From Bradyrhizobium sp. CCGUVB1N3 (GTDB lineage Bacteria > Pseudomonadota > Alphaproteobacteria > Rhizobiales > Xanthobacteraceae), in contig NZ_JANADR010000001.1 of NCBI RefSeq assembly GCF_024199925.1, forward strand, positions 5,645,501 through 5,709,500: DNA of 64,000 bases, given 5' to 3'. The translations under genes were made by a program, and so were the position numbers. Below the pieces are notes generated by a model that had not been told where the DNA came from, searched no databases, and saw only the letters and a list, made by a program, of their open reading frames with translations. How positions within the stretch are numbered: the first letter of the stretch is position 1; every line of letters starts with the position of its first letter. Shown here piece by piece: positions 24,496-33,695 of this stretch.

Positions 24496-25890
24496 GTGTT
24501 GAGTGGTTACAGGAAGGCGATCAGGACGTGCACCGTGGCGATGTCGGTGCTTCTGGGCACGGCATGGGCACAGGCCGCGAGCGCGGAGGAGAAGCTCGTC
24601 GTCTGGTGGAACAAGGGCTACTACAAGGCCGAGGAAGACGCGCTGCTCGACGTCATCAAGAAGTTTGAGGCCAAGACCGGCGTGAAGGTCGAGCTGTCGC
24701 AATATGCGACGCAGGACATGATCCCGAAGCTGGTGGCGGCGCTCGATTCCGGCAATCCGCCCGACGTGACGTATGCGGACACCTACAATTTCCAAGGCGT
24801 CGGCAAGTGGGCCTCCGAAGGCAAGCTCGTGGATATCGGCTCCATCCTTGAGCCGATCAAGGGTGAGTTCGCTCCGCATCCGCTCGAAACGGTCATGCTC
24901 TACAACGACAAGACCAAGGCGAAGGCCTACTACGCCTTCCCGGTCAAGCAGGCGACGCTGCATCTCCACTTCTGGAAGGACATGCTCGAGGAGGCAAGTC
25001 TCAAGGAGACGGACATCCCGAAGGACTGGAAGGGCTTCTGGTCGTTCTGGTGCGACACGGCGCAGCCGGCCGTGCGCAAAGCGACCGGCAAGCGCATCTA
25101 CGGCATCGGCCATCCCATGGGCGTCGACGCCACCGACAGCTTCATTTCGTTCCTGGTGTTCATGGACGCCTATAACGTGGTGCTCGTCGACGACAACGGC
25201 AAGCTCCTGGTCGACGATCCCAAGGTAAAGGCCGGCCTCGTCGCCGCGATGAAGGACTATGTCGAGATCGCCGCAAAGGGTTGCACGCCGCAGTCGGCGA
25301 CGAGCTGGAAGGATCCCGACAACAACGTCGCCTTCCACAACAAGACGACGATCATGACGCACAATTCGACCATCTCCGTCCCCGGCAAGTGGCTCGACGA
25401 CGCCAGCAACGAGACGCTGACCGCGGAGCAGCGCGAGGAGGCGAAGAAGAACTACTACGAGCGCATCCGCACCATCGTCTGGCCCAACAAGCCGGACGGC
25501 ACGCCGGTCCATACCCGTGCGTCGGTGACGGTCGGCATGATCTTCGAGCAGGCGAAGAACAAGGACAGGGCCAAGGAGTTCGTGGCGTTCCTGCTGCGCG
25601 ACGAGAACCTGCAGCCCTATGTCGAAGGCGCGCTCGGCCGCTGGTTCCCGGTCAAGACCACCGCCCAGAAGTCTCCCTTCTGGGACACCGACGTGCATCG
25701 TCGTGCCGAGCGCGATCAGTTCTTCGCGGGTGTCGGTGGCTATGAGATGAGCAAAAACTACAAGTTCACCGTGCTCAACAACGAGAACGTCTGGGTGAAA
25801 GCCGTGAACGCCATCGTCACCAACAAGGTGCCGGTCGAGCAGGCGGTCGACCAGATGATCGCGCGGATCAAGGAAGTGGCCGGCAATTAA
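24496..25890 (+). CDS. ABC transporter solute-binding protein (UgpB/MalE-like, orphan)
   Basis: This 464-residue extracellular binding protein of cluster B has an N-terminal signal peptide ending AQAASA before EEKLVVWW. The opening WWNKGYYKAEEDALLDVIKKFE is typical of carbohydrate or glycerol-phosphate binders. I chose the GTG at 24496 because GAGAGG lies 9 bases upstream; another GTG 13 codons earlier is less well placed. No permease or ATPase gene follows; the next gene is a broken ygiQ. It must therefore use transport components encoded elsewhere, or the rest of the system was lost. Its place behind the GntR gene links it to hydroxy-acid or sugar-acid uptake. Confidence 0.87.
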   Translation: MLSGYRKAIRTCTVAMSVLLGTAWAQAASAEEKLVVWWNKGYYKAEEDALLDVIKKFEAKTGVKVELSQYATQDMIPKLVAALDSGNPPDVTYADTYNFQGVGKWASEGKLVDIGSILEPIKGEFAPHPLETVMLYNDKTKAKAYYAFPVKQATLHLHFWKDMLEEASLKETDIPKDWKGFWSFWCDTAQPAVRKATGKRIYGIGHPMGVDATDSFISFLVFMDAYNVVLVDDNGKLLVDDPKVKAGLVAAMKDYVEIAAKGCTPQSATSWKDPDNNVAFHNKTTIMTHNSTISVPGKWLDDASNETLTAEQREEAKKNYYERIRTIVWPNKPDGTPVHTRASVTVGMIFEQAKNKDRAKEFVAFLLRDENLQPYVEGALGRWFPVKTTAQKSPFWDTDVHRRAERDQFFAGVGGYEMSKNYKFTVLNNENVWVKAVNAIVTNKVPVEQAVDQMIARIKEVAGN

Positions 25891-25903
25891 GGCCTCACCT
25901 CAA

Positions 25904-25947
25904 GCGCGGGCGTTACAGGCGGGTTCGGCCCGCTCAAGCGCCCGCGC
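25904..25947 (+). terminator. Nested GC hairpin after the binding-protein gene
   Basis: GCGCGGGCG (25904-25912) pairs perfectly with CGCCCGCGC (25939-25947). Inside it, GCGGG (25919-25923) pairs with CCCGC (25929-25933) around TTCGG. No T-run follows, so it may act as a transcript-stabilising or Rho-assisted end. The surrounding stretch 25891-26053 shows no gene. Confidence 0.4.
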
Positions 25948-26053
25948 CAGGCGCCGGTGTCTGCGCGCGGCGGCAGCGATTTTGATGGCGGCAGGCGGAA
26001 ATTGATGGGCCGGTCGATTGAATTCGCGGCACGCCCGGCTTATGCGTGGGCCC

Positions 26054-27848
26054 ATGGAAACCACCGCCTGCGCCGCAAAACCCCTCAGTTCCTGGCCCCG
26101 CCACCGGGCCCACCCCGGCAAGGCCGCGCCGTTCCTCCCCATGAGCCGCGCCGAGATGACGGCGCTCGGCTGGGATGCCTGCGACATCGTGCTGGTGACG
26201 GGTGACGCCTATGTCGACCATCCGAGCTTTGGCATGGCGATCATCGGCCGGCTGCTGGAGGCCCAGGGCTTTCGGGTCGGCATCATCGCGCAGCCCGACT
26301 GGCATTCGGCCGAGCCGTTCAAGGCGCTGGGAAAGCCAAAGGTGTTCTTCGGCGTCACCGGCGGCAACATGGATTCGATGGTCAACCGCTACACGGCGGA
26401 TCGGCGGTTGCGCCACGACGACGCCTATACGCCCGGCGGCGAGGGCGGAAGGCGGCCGGACCGCTGCACGATCGTCTACGCCCAGCGTTGCCGCGAGGCA
26501 TTCAAGGACGTGCCGATCGTGCTCGGCGGCATCGAGGCCTCGCTGCGCCGGATCGCTCATTACGACTACTGGTCCGACAAGGTGCGCCGCTCGGTGCTGG
26601 CCGACGCCAAGGCGGATCTCCTGCTCTACGGCAACGCGGAACGTGCCGTCGTCGAGGTGGCACACCGGCTCGCCGAAGGCATGGCGCCGCGCGATCTCGA
26701 TTCCATCCGGGGCTCCGCGCTGTTCCGCCGCGCGCCCGAGGACTACACCGAGCTGCATGCGGACGATCTCGACTCCGCCGACGAGGGCGCGGCGCGCCAC
26801 CCCGGCAATACCGTGATCCGGCTGCCGGGCTGCGAGCAGGTCGAGCAGGACCGCGAGGCCTATGCGCGCGCGTCACGCGTGCTGCACCGGGAGAGCAATC
26901 CCGGCAATGCGCGGCCACTGGTCCAGCGTCACGGCGATCGCGACCTCTGGCTGAACCCGCCGCCGATCCCGCTCTCCACCGAAGAGATGGACGCAGTCTA
27001 CGACCTGCCCTACGCCCGCGCGCCGCACCCGTCCTACGGCGATGCAAAGATCCCGGCCTGGGAGATGATCAAGTTCTCGGTGACGATCATGCGCGGCTGC
27101 TTCGGCGGCTGCACCTTCTGCTCAATCACCGAGCACGAGGGCCGCATCATCCAGAACCGCTCGGAAGGCTCGATCCTGCGTGAGATCGAGCGAATCCGCG
27201 ACAAGACGCCGGGTTTCACCGGCGTGATCTCCGACATCGGCGGTCCCACCGCGAACATGTACCGGATGGCGTGCAAGGATCCGAAGGTCGAGGCGGCGTG
27301 CCGGCAAGATGATGAAGCCGGGCATCGGCGCCTATAACCGCTTCAAGCGGATGTTCGATGCCGCGGCAGAACAGGCCGGCAAGAAATATTACCTGATCCC
27401 CTATTTCATCGCGGCGCATCCGGGCACGACCGACGAGGACATGATGAACCTCGCGCTCTGGCTCAAGAAGAACCGCTATCGCGCCGACCAGGTGCAGACC
27501 TTCCTGCCCTCGCCGATGGCAACCGCCACGGCGATGTACCACACCGGCGTCAATCCGCTGCGCGGCGTGCGCCGCGACGGCAGCGACAAGGTCGAAGCGA
27601 TCAAGGGCCTGCGGCAGCGCCGGCTGCACAAGGCCTTCCTGCGCTATCACGACCCCGACAACTGGCCGGTGCTGCGCGAGGCGCTGAAGGAGATGGGCCG
27701 CGCCGACTTGATCGGCTCGCGCCCGGATCAACTCGTCCCGGCGCACCAGCCGCCCGGCACCGGCAAGGCCGCCGGCACACGACGTCCCGTGCGCCCGGGC
27801 GACCGGACGCAGCGATTCACGACGAAGGGCGTGCGTGTAATGAAATGA
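26054..27848 (+). pseudogene. ygiQ: YgiQ-family radical SAM protein with internal deletion
   Basis: The N-terminal part ([10 protein letters not shown], then [20 protein letters not shown]) and the radical SAM cluster site CFGGCTFC near residue 352 are intact up to about 27300. There KVEAACR is followed directly by [14 protein letters not shown] in another frame. YgiQ homologues have roughly 75-80 residues between these points, including the cysteine-rich CVYP segment and the APEHTE segment. The site therefore looks like a deletion of about 230 bases that also broke the frame. The upstream frame stops at 27337; the C-terminal part continues to 27848. Loss of the barrel core should destroy activity. 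The usual role of YgiQ is uncertain. An assembly error remains possible. Confidence 0.8.
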
Positions 27849-27853
27849 GTGGA

Positions 27854-27886
27854 GCGCGGGGTCATCTCCGCGCGTTGCTGTTTTTT
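27854..27886 (+). terminator. Probable terminator after ygiQ remnant
   Basis: GCGCGGGG pairs with CTCCGCGC (one G-T pair) around TCAT at 27854-27873, and six T residues start at 27881. The gap between stem and T-run is a little long for a strong intrinsic terminator. Confidence 0.5.
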
Positions 27887-27931
27887 CTTCGCCAAGACAC
27901 CTCTTCCTAACGCACCCCAGAGCCACTCCGC

Positions 27932-28693
27932 ATGGACATCGACGCGTTCGCCCGAGAGATCAGCGCAGGCAAGCCTGTCCAGTCGCTCCAGATGACGGAC
28001 GATCGCTGGCCGGAGATGGATTGCGAGGGCGCATCATTCGCCGAATGCGTGTTCGAGCGGGTTCAATTCACCAACCCGGTCTTTGCGGACGCGCGCTTTG
28101 CCAATTGCAGGTTCGTGTCGTGCCGCTTCGCGCATGGAGACCTTTCGGGCGCGCATTTCGATAGCTGCAGCTTCGCTGGTGAGGATGGCAAGCGGTCCAG
28201 CTTTGCCTTCAGCGATCTGCAACGAGCCGCGTTCAAAGCGTGCGACTTGTCTCTCGCTGCCTTCGATCGCACCGAGCTTTTTGCCGTCGAGATGCAGGAA
28301 TGCAATCTCACCGGGGCGCAGTTCACCAAGGTCGACTTCAGTCGCGCCCTGAGCCGCAAGCAGATCGAGACACGGGCGCGCTTTGATGCCTGCAGGATGG
28401 ATCTGGTCGAGCTCTCCGAGGCGAAATTGCCCGGTTGCAGCCTTGCCGGCAGCCGGCTTCGTGAAGCCGATTTGTCCGGCGCTGACCTGACCGACGCGGA
28501 CCTGACGGACTGCGACCTGTTCCAGGCCATCCTCGATGGTGCAAAGCTCGGCGGTGCGGACCTCACCGGCGCCGAGGTGAGCGGATTGAACCTGACGACA
28601 CTCGCCGACTTCGCCGGCTTAAGGATCGGCGACGATCAGATGTTCCGGCTGCTCGACGCCATGGGCGTATCGGTTCGCGCGCGTCAACGTTGA
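27932..28693 (+). CDS. Pentapeptide-repeat protein
   Basis: This 253-residue protein consists almost wholly of A(D/N)LXX-like five-residue repeats from about residue 25 to 235 (for example FANCRFVSCRFAHGDLSGAH and ADLSGADLTDADLTDCDL). They would fold into a right-handed quadrilateral beta-helix. Many repeats carry Cys or Phe at the centre, as in QnrB/AlbG-like proteins that mimic DNA and protect gyrase. The short interruption ALSRKQIETRARF near residue 140 resembles the loop seen in such proteins. A gyrase role is possible but not shown; others in this class have no known function. It is a single gene, convergent with the autotransporter. Confidence 0.88.
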   Translation: MDIDAFAREISAGKPVQSLQMTDDRWPEMDCEGASFAECVFERVQFTNPVFADARFANCRFVSCRFAHGDLSGAHFDSCSFAGEDGKRSSFAFSDLQRAAFKACDLSLAAFDRTELFAVEMQECNLTGAQFTKVDFSRALSRKQIETRARFDACRMDLVELSEAKLPGCSLAGSRLREADLSGADLTDADLTDCDLFQAILDGAKLGGADLTGAEVSGLNLTTLADFAGLRIGDDQMFRLLDAMGVSVRARQR

Positions 28694-28706
28694 CGCAAAA
28701 CGCCGC

Positions 28707-31390
28707 CTACCAGCTAAAACGCAGTCCGACATTACCCTGCGCCGCGCCGCGGGTTTCGTGGTCGGCGTGATCGCGCACGAACTGATAGCTGGCCTGGGCG
28801 TAGAGGCTGAGGCGCTGGTCGAGCCGCGCGGTGATGCCGGTGAGCACCTCCGTGCGCGTCAGATTTTGCAGCAGCTCGACACGATCGACATCGAACGTCG
28901 TGGTCGCTTCCGCGCCCCATGAATGCCAGACATTGGCGCCGACATAGGGCTGCCAGCGAACGCCACGCGCGTCATCGATCGTCCATTGCCCGCGCAGGCC
29001 GAGCCGCCCGACCGGGCCCGTGGTGGTGCCGAGCCCGACCGGGCCGAGACCGTCATTGGCGTTTTTGAAGCTGACCTGCTGCCACACGATTTGCCCCTGC
29101 AGCTCGATCACGAAGGACGGCCCGAACGGCAGCGGAATCGGGATCGGATAGCCGGTCTCCAGCGAGGCGACGAGGCCATGTCCGTCCGCCGGCAGCTGCG
29201 CGAACTGCGTGGTGGCGAGGCCCTGATAGATCGTGCCCTGCATGATCGCATCGACGTACCAGCCGTTCGGCGGTAGTGCGTCCAGTAGCCGCCAAAGGAA
29301 TAGCCGGTGAGATTGACCTTGCCGGTGTGGGTGAGCACGTAAGCGGTCGCGGACGAATTGGTGACGAGCCCGGTGACGTCGGCATTCGCCTGCGCGTAGG
29401 CGAAGTACACGCCGGCCGCATCGCGGTGGCCGCCGGGCGAAGCGTTGCGCCAGAGGTCGACGCCGCCCCGGAAGCCGCCGAGCCAGCCCGTGGTGCGCGG
29501 ATCGGCGAACGCCTGGTAGTGATCGTTCAAGCCCTGGCCGAACAGCCGCGCCCAGCCGGATTGGCCCCATCCCGCAAGACCCGCACCGGCATTCGCAAGC
29601 GTCATCGTATCGCCGATGCGCTGGTTGAGCGTGCCGAGCGTCACCAATCCCAATTGCCGCGCGATCGGCTGCACCACGCCATAGGTCGCCACCTCCGGAC
29701 CGATGATCGGATACACGCCGGGCGGCAGCACCGCGGGCGGCGGATCCGGAGGCAGGACTTCCGAGGGCTCGTCCGGCGGGACCGTGACGGGAGGCTCGCC
29801 CGGACCGGGCTCCACGACGAAGGACGAGCGCAGGAACCAGTCGTTCGGCACATCACCATTGAGTCCACCTCGGAACAGGAAGTAACTGGCGTCACCCGCG
29901 CGCGCCTCGCCTGAAAGAGAGAAGGCGCTCGCCGCCGTCGTGCCGCTGTTGACGGCATTGACCACCAGGATGCCGTTGGCGGACGTCTCCACCCCCGGCC
30001 CGCCGGCATTGACGATTCTGAGGCCCGTCGACCCCGTCGCGGTACCGCCATTGATGATCAGAAGATCGGAGGGCGAGCCGTCAGTGCCGAGATAGGTGTG
30101 CAGCGTGATGGTGCCGCCGCTACCGGTGTAGTTGTTCACGGTCAGCGTCTTGAAGACGGGCCCCGCGGCCGGCGGCGAGAAGATGATCTCGCTGTCATTG
30201 TTGGTGAGGTCGGTGACGGTGGAATTGCCGGTCATGTTCCAGACCGTTCCGCTCCCCAGGCGCACATTGCTGGTGCTGCCGGAAGCCGTGGTGATGGCGC
30301 CGGTCAGCGTCGAATGGCTGCTGGTCATGTCGACCACGGCATTCTGCGTCACGCTCATCAGGATGCCGTTGTTGCCTGTCACCGTCGCGCCATTGGTGGT
30401 GATGGTGGCATTGCCGCCCTGGGCGGCGAACGCATCGGCCGCAGAGTTCACGACCGTGCCGTCGAGCGAGAGCGTATTGGTGACGCCAGCGGCCGCCTGG
30501 AACAGGAAGCCGACGCTGCCGCTGCCGGTGGTCGTGACGCCGCCGCCGGTCAGTGCAATCGAGCCACCGTTCTGGAGGAACCCGCCACGGCTGCCGCTGC
30601 TCGTCTCGGTCAGTGTCAGATCCGTACCGGAAATGCTGCTGCCCGTGCCAGTCGCGAGCAAACCACTCTGTCCGCCGCCCCCGCCGAGCGCCACCGATCC
30701 GCCGTTGAGGGTCACGCTGGCGCCGCCATCGGCACGCACGCCGGTGTCGCCGCCGCCTGCGTGCTCCATCGACAGGATCGCACCATTGGTCGTGATCTGA
30801 CTTCCGGTGCCCGAGGCCCACAGTCCGGTATTGCCGCCACCGCCCGCGGCGAAGGTCTCGACGGTTCCTTCGTTCAGGCTGATCAGCCCGCCACCTGTCG
30901 CATGCGCGCCGACGTTGCCGCCGGCGCCACTCAGGTTCAGCGACAAGCCGTCCGCGCTGATCTCGCTTCCCGTGCCGTTCGACAGCAGCGCCGTTACGCC
31001 GCCGCCGAAGGACGGGCTGATCGTCGATCCCGGCTGGAAAATGATCCGGCCGCCCGACTGTGCCGACGCCGCCGTCGACCAATTGCCCCGAATGACCGAG
31101 CCCGTGCTGAAGATGATCGTGCCGGCCGTGTCGGCGAGGCCACCGATGCTGCCGCCGTTGAACGGGTTGATATTGACATTGTTGGTGGTGATCGAGGCGC
31201 TCGTCGAGGCATGCACGCCGGGCGAGCCGTTGAGCGTCGTATCCGGCGCGATCCGGCAGGACCCGCTGCCAAGAGTGACGGTACTGCCGGAGACCGCGCA
31301 GGTCTGCGCCACGGCGAGGTCAGGTGTCCCTACGCTTGTCAGCCAGAGCGCGACGCTGAATGCACGGATTCTTGTCCGGGCCCGCCGCAT
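28707..31390 (-). pseudogene. Autotransporter (type Va) with a frameshift in the beta-barrel
   Basis: The gene reads through a signal peptide (ending DLAVAQT), a passenger of glycine- and threonine-rich repeated strands (about 500 residues, parallel beta-helix style), a proline-rich hinge (EPPVTVPPDEPSEVLPPDPP) and the start of the barrel (GWGQSGWARLFGQGLNDHY). At about 29265-29275 the frame changes. The upstream frame ends GYSFGGYWTHY, while the natural continuation PPNGWYVDAIMQGTIYQ is one frame off and runs to the proper C-terminal Phe-Ser-Trp (VGLRFSW) at 28707. One missing base would explain it. Without correction no functional barrel forms, so secretion would fail. The start is placed at ATG 31390 before the signal peptide; the ribosome site is weak. 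Confidence 0.85.
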
Positions 31391-31769
31391 ATGAAAAGCC
31401 GGAGTCTCGATGATACAGGCTGGCCGGCGCCGCACAGCTACGAGGAACATCTCCCTATGGAGATTCCTCGCACTGGTCGTACCCATGGCGCACCTCGCAG
31501 GACGCGCCCCCAGGTTGCAAGCTGGGCTCTACGCCCGGCCCAGCGTCAACACACAAATCCGAAATCCAGTGTCTTTGCGCTCAACTGTTGTGTGCGCGAC
31601 ACGAGTTTTGAACGCTTTTGGTTGATTTGATTCAATCGCGTCGTGGGGCGCACGCCTCGCCTGCCATCGATCGTGGCGTTGTCCAAACGAAGCGGAATTG
31701 TGGTAGTATCGTCGGATCGGTGCCGAAAGCACGACCTGAAATTTTCACTGGTCTCGGGTGGTTCGCGCC

Positions 31770-32453
31770 ATGCTCAGGCCCGCAGAAGACACACGTGAGA
31801 CACCAGAGCTGAACGCGGCTGAACTGGGTGCGATTGCCCACCTCTATCGCGGCGAGATCTATCGCAGCACCATCTGGCGAACACGCCTCGACAACACGAC
31901 CAACTGGTCGATCGTGACCTTGGGCATCGCCCTGTCGTCGACATTCTCGTCTCGAGAGGCATCAGCGCTGCCGCTCATTCTGATAGGCATGCTGCTCGCG
32001 GTCTTTCTCGGGCTCGAGGCGCGCCGTTATCGCTATTTCAACGTTTGGCGCGCGCGGGCACGCTTCCTCGAAACACATTGGTATGTTCCGATCCTGAGCG
32101 GCAAACGCGGAGATGACGACGCCGGTTGGCGGAACATCCTCGCGGAAGATTACCTGCATCCGCGTCATCATATCAGCTTCGTTCGCGCCGCGGGGCGTCG
32201 TATTCGCCGCACATATATCTGGATCATCGTGATCCAGACATCCGCCTATATCGGCAAGCTCGCGATTCATCCGCAAATGGCGGCCCACCTTGATGAGCTC
32301 ATCGATCGCGCTGCAATCGGCCCGATCCCGGGCTGGGTGGTGATTTGCTGCGGCCTTGTCTACAATCTCTGCTGGGTCGTGCTTGCAGTCGCGACCTATT
32401 GGCTTGATCGGCGTGCACATGGCACACGCCCCTCCGCGGGGGGAATGGGTTGA
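31770..32453 (+). CDS. DUF2270 membrane protein
   Basis: This 227-residue protein of unknown function matches the DUF2270 family by its opening (LNAAELGAIAHLYRGEIYRS, then TIWRTRLDNTTNWS). Hydrophobic segments lie at about 47-62 and 65-82 (SIVTLGIALSSTF, LPLILIGMLLAVFLGLE) and two near the C-terminus. I chose ATG 31770, with GGGTGG upstream, over a GTG four codons before. It stands alone between the autotransporter and a YbaK-type gene. The gap 32454-32654 after it shows nothing I recognise. Confidence 0.82.
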   Translation: MLRPAEDTRETPELNAAELGAIAHLYRGEIYRSTIWRTRLDNTTNWSIVTLGIALSSTFSSREASALPLILIGMLLAVFLGLEARRYRYFNVWRARARFLETHWYVPILSGKRGDDDAGWRNILAEDYLHPRHHISFVRAAGRRIRRTYIWIIVIQTSAYIGKLAIHPQMAAHLDELIDRAAIGPIPGWVVICCGLVYNLCWVVLAVATYWLDRRAHGTRPSAGGMG

Positions 32454-32654
32454 CGCGGTCCCGGCGGCGCGCAGATAGGTCGGCAATACTGTCTAACTTC
32501 GCAGTGGTTCGAGTCGAACCGTGTCGCTTGCGCAATGACGAATTGCGGCAGTCGACCGCGGCGCCTATGTTGAGATCCGACAACGACGCGGCCGCCTATC
32601 GTGCGGCGGGCAGCCTCACGGTGGACGGCGTGCATACCTATCGGAGGCCCCGCC

Positions 32655-33125
32655 ATGTCCATCGCTCCGACGCTGCACCGATATCTTGCTGCCGAGAAAA
32701 TCCAATATGCCGAGATCCCGCACGATCTCACCATGTCATCCGCGCGCACGGCGCAGGCCTGCCACATCTCGGGCGATCGCCTCGCCAAGGCCGTCGTGTT
32801 GCGGCATGACGGCGGCTACATGCTCGCGATCGTGCCGGCATCGCACCATCTCAACCTCCCGGACCTGAAGGACAGGCTTGGCGAGGACCTCGTGATGGCC
32901 AACGAAACCGAGATCAATCGGATCTTCGCCGACTGCGCGCACGGAGCCGTGCCGGCCGTCGGCAGGTGCTACGGACTCGATCTCATCGTCGATGACACCA
33001 TCCAGGCCCAACCCGAGGTCTATATCGAAGCCGGCGATCATGAGACGCTGCTCCAGCTGTCACATGCGCAGTTCGCGCGCCTGACGGCCAATGCGCCGCA
33101 TGGACGCTTCAGCGTGCACGACTGA
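32655..33125 (+). CDS. YbaK/EbsC-type aminoacyl-tRNA deacylase
   Basis: This 156-residue single-domain protein is of the YbaK/ProX type, which hydrolyses mischarged aminoacyl-tRNA in trans. The catalytic-site lysine is Lys45 in RLAKAVVLR, and the conserved loop GAVPAVG lies at 97-103. GGAGG stands 7 bases before the ATG at 32655, which rules out a longer upstream frame. Its specificity (Cys-tRNA-Pro, Ala-tRNA or other) cannot be told. The neighbour is a CBS protein in the same direction, 117 bases away. Confidence 0.87.
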   Translation: MSIAPTLHRYLAAEKIQYAEIPHDLTMSSARTAQACHISGDRLAKAVVLRHDGGYMLAIVPASHHLNLPDLKDRLGEDLVMANETEINRIFADCAHGAVPAVGRCYGLDLIVDDTIQAQPEVYIEAGDHETLLQLSHAQFARLTANAPHGRFSVHD

Positions 33126-33242
33126 CGTCTCACGACGGCGGGACGGTCCACCGGTATGCCCTCGTCTCGGCGCGCGTGCGGTCGTACCCGGTTCGTTGTA
33201 TAGTCAAGTCAAAGGGGGCAGCGCTCGCAACGGAGGTCCTCC

Positions 33243-33665
33243 ATGAAGGTCAAGGATGTGATGCACAAGGGCGTCGATTGGGTCAGCCCCGACACCCCGA
33301 TCACCGAGATCGCGAAGTTGATGCAAGGGCACGACATCGGTTGCATTCCGATCGGCGAAGACGACCATCTGATCGGGATGGTGACCGATCGCGACATCGT
33401 CTGCAAAGGCCTTGCAGGCAAGGACTTCAACGCCGCGCGCATGACAGCGCGGGACGTGATGACCGAAGGCATCCATTGCTGCCGAGAAGACGACGATCTG
33501 GCGAAGGCCGTGCATCACATGGAGACGCTGAAGATCCGCAGGCTGCCAGTGATCAACAGGAGCAAGCGGATGGTCGGCATGATCAGCCTGGGTGATGTCG
33601 GCCAATCCGCCACCACCGATCTGTTGACCCAATGCGTCAAGGGCGTGTCAGCCCATCATCATTGA
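33243..33665 (+). CDS. Tandem CBS-domain protein
   Basis: This 140-residue protein has two CBS motifs: residues 1-60 (VSPDTPITEIAKLMQGHDIG, IGMVTDRDIVCKGL) and 70-130 (EGIHCCREDDDLAKAVHHME, RRLPVINRSKRMVGMISLGD). Such stand-alone Bateman modules bind adenine nucleotides or act as redox and energy sensors. GGAGG lies a few bases upstream of the ATG. It comes 30 bases before the NAD-glutamate dehydrogenase, so an operon or shared control is likely. A regulatory link with that enzyme is inference. Confidence 0.88.
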   Translation: MKVKDVMHKGVDWVSPDTPITEIAKLMQGHDIGCIPIGEDDHLIGMVTDRDIVCKGLAGKDFNAARMTARDVMTEGIHCCREDDDLAKAVHHMETLKIRRLPVINRSKRMVGMISLGDVGQSATTDLLTQCVKGVSAHHH

Positions 33666-33695
33666 GGCAACGCCGGCTCGATCCGGGAGACGTCA

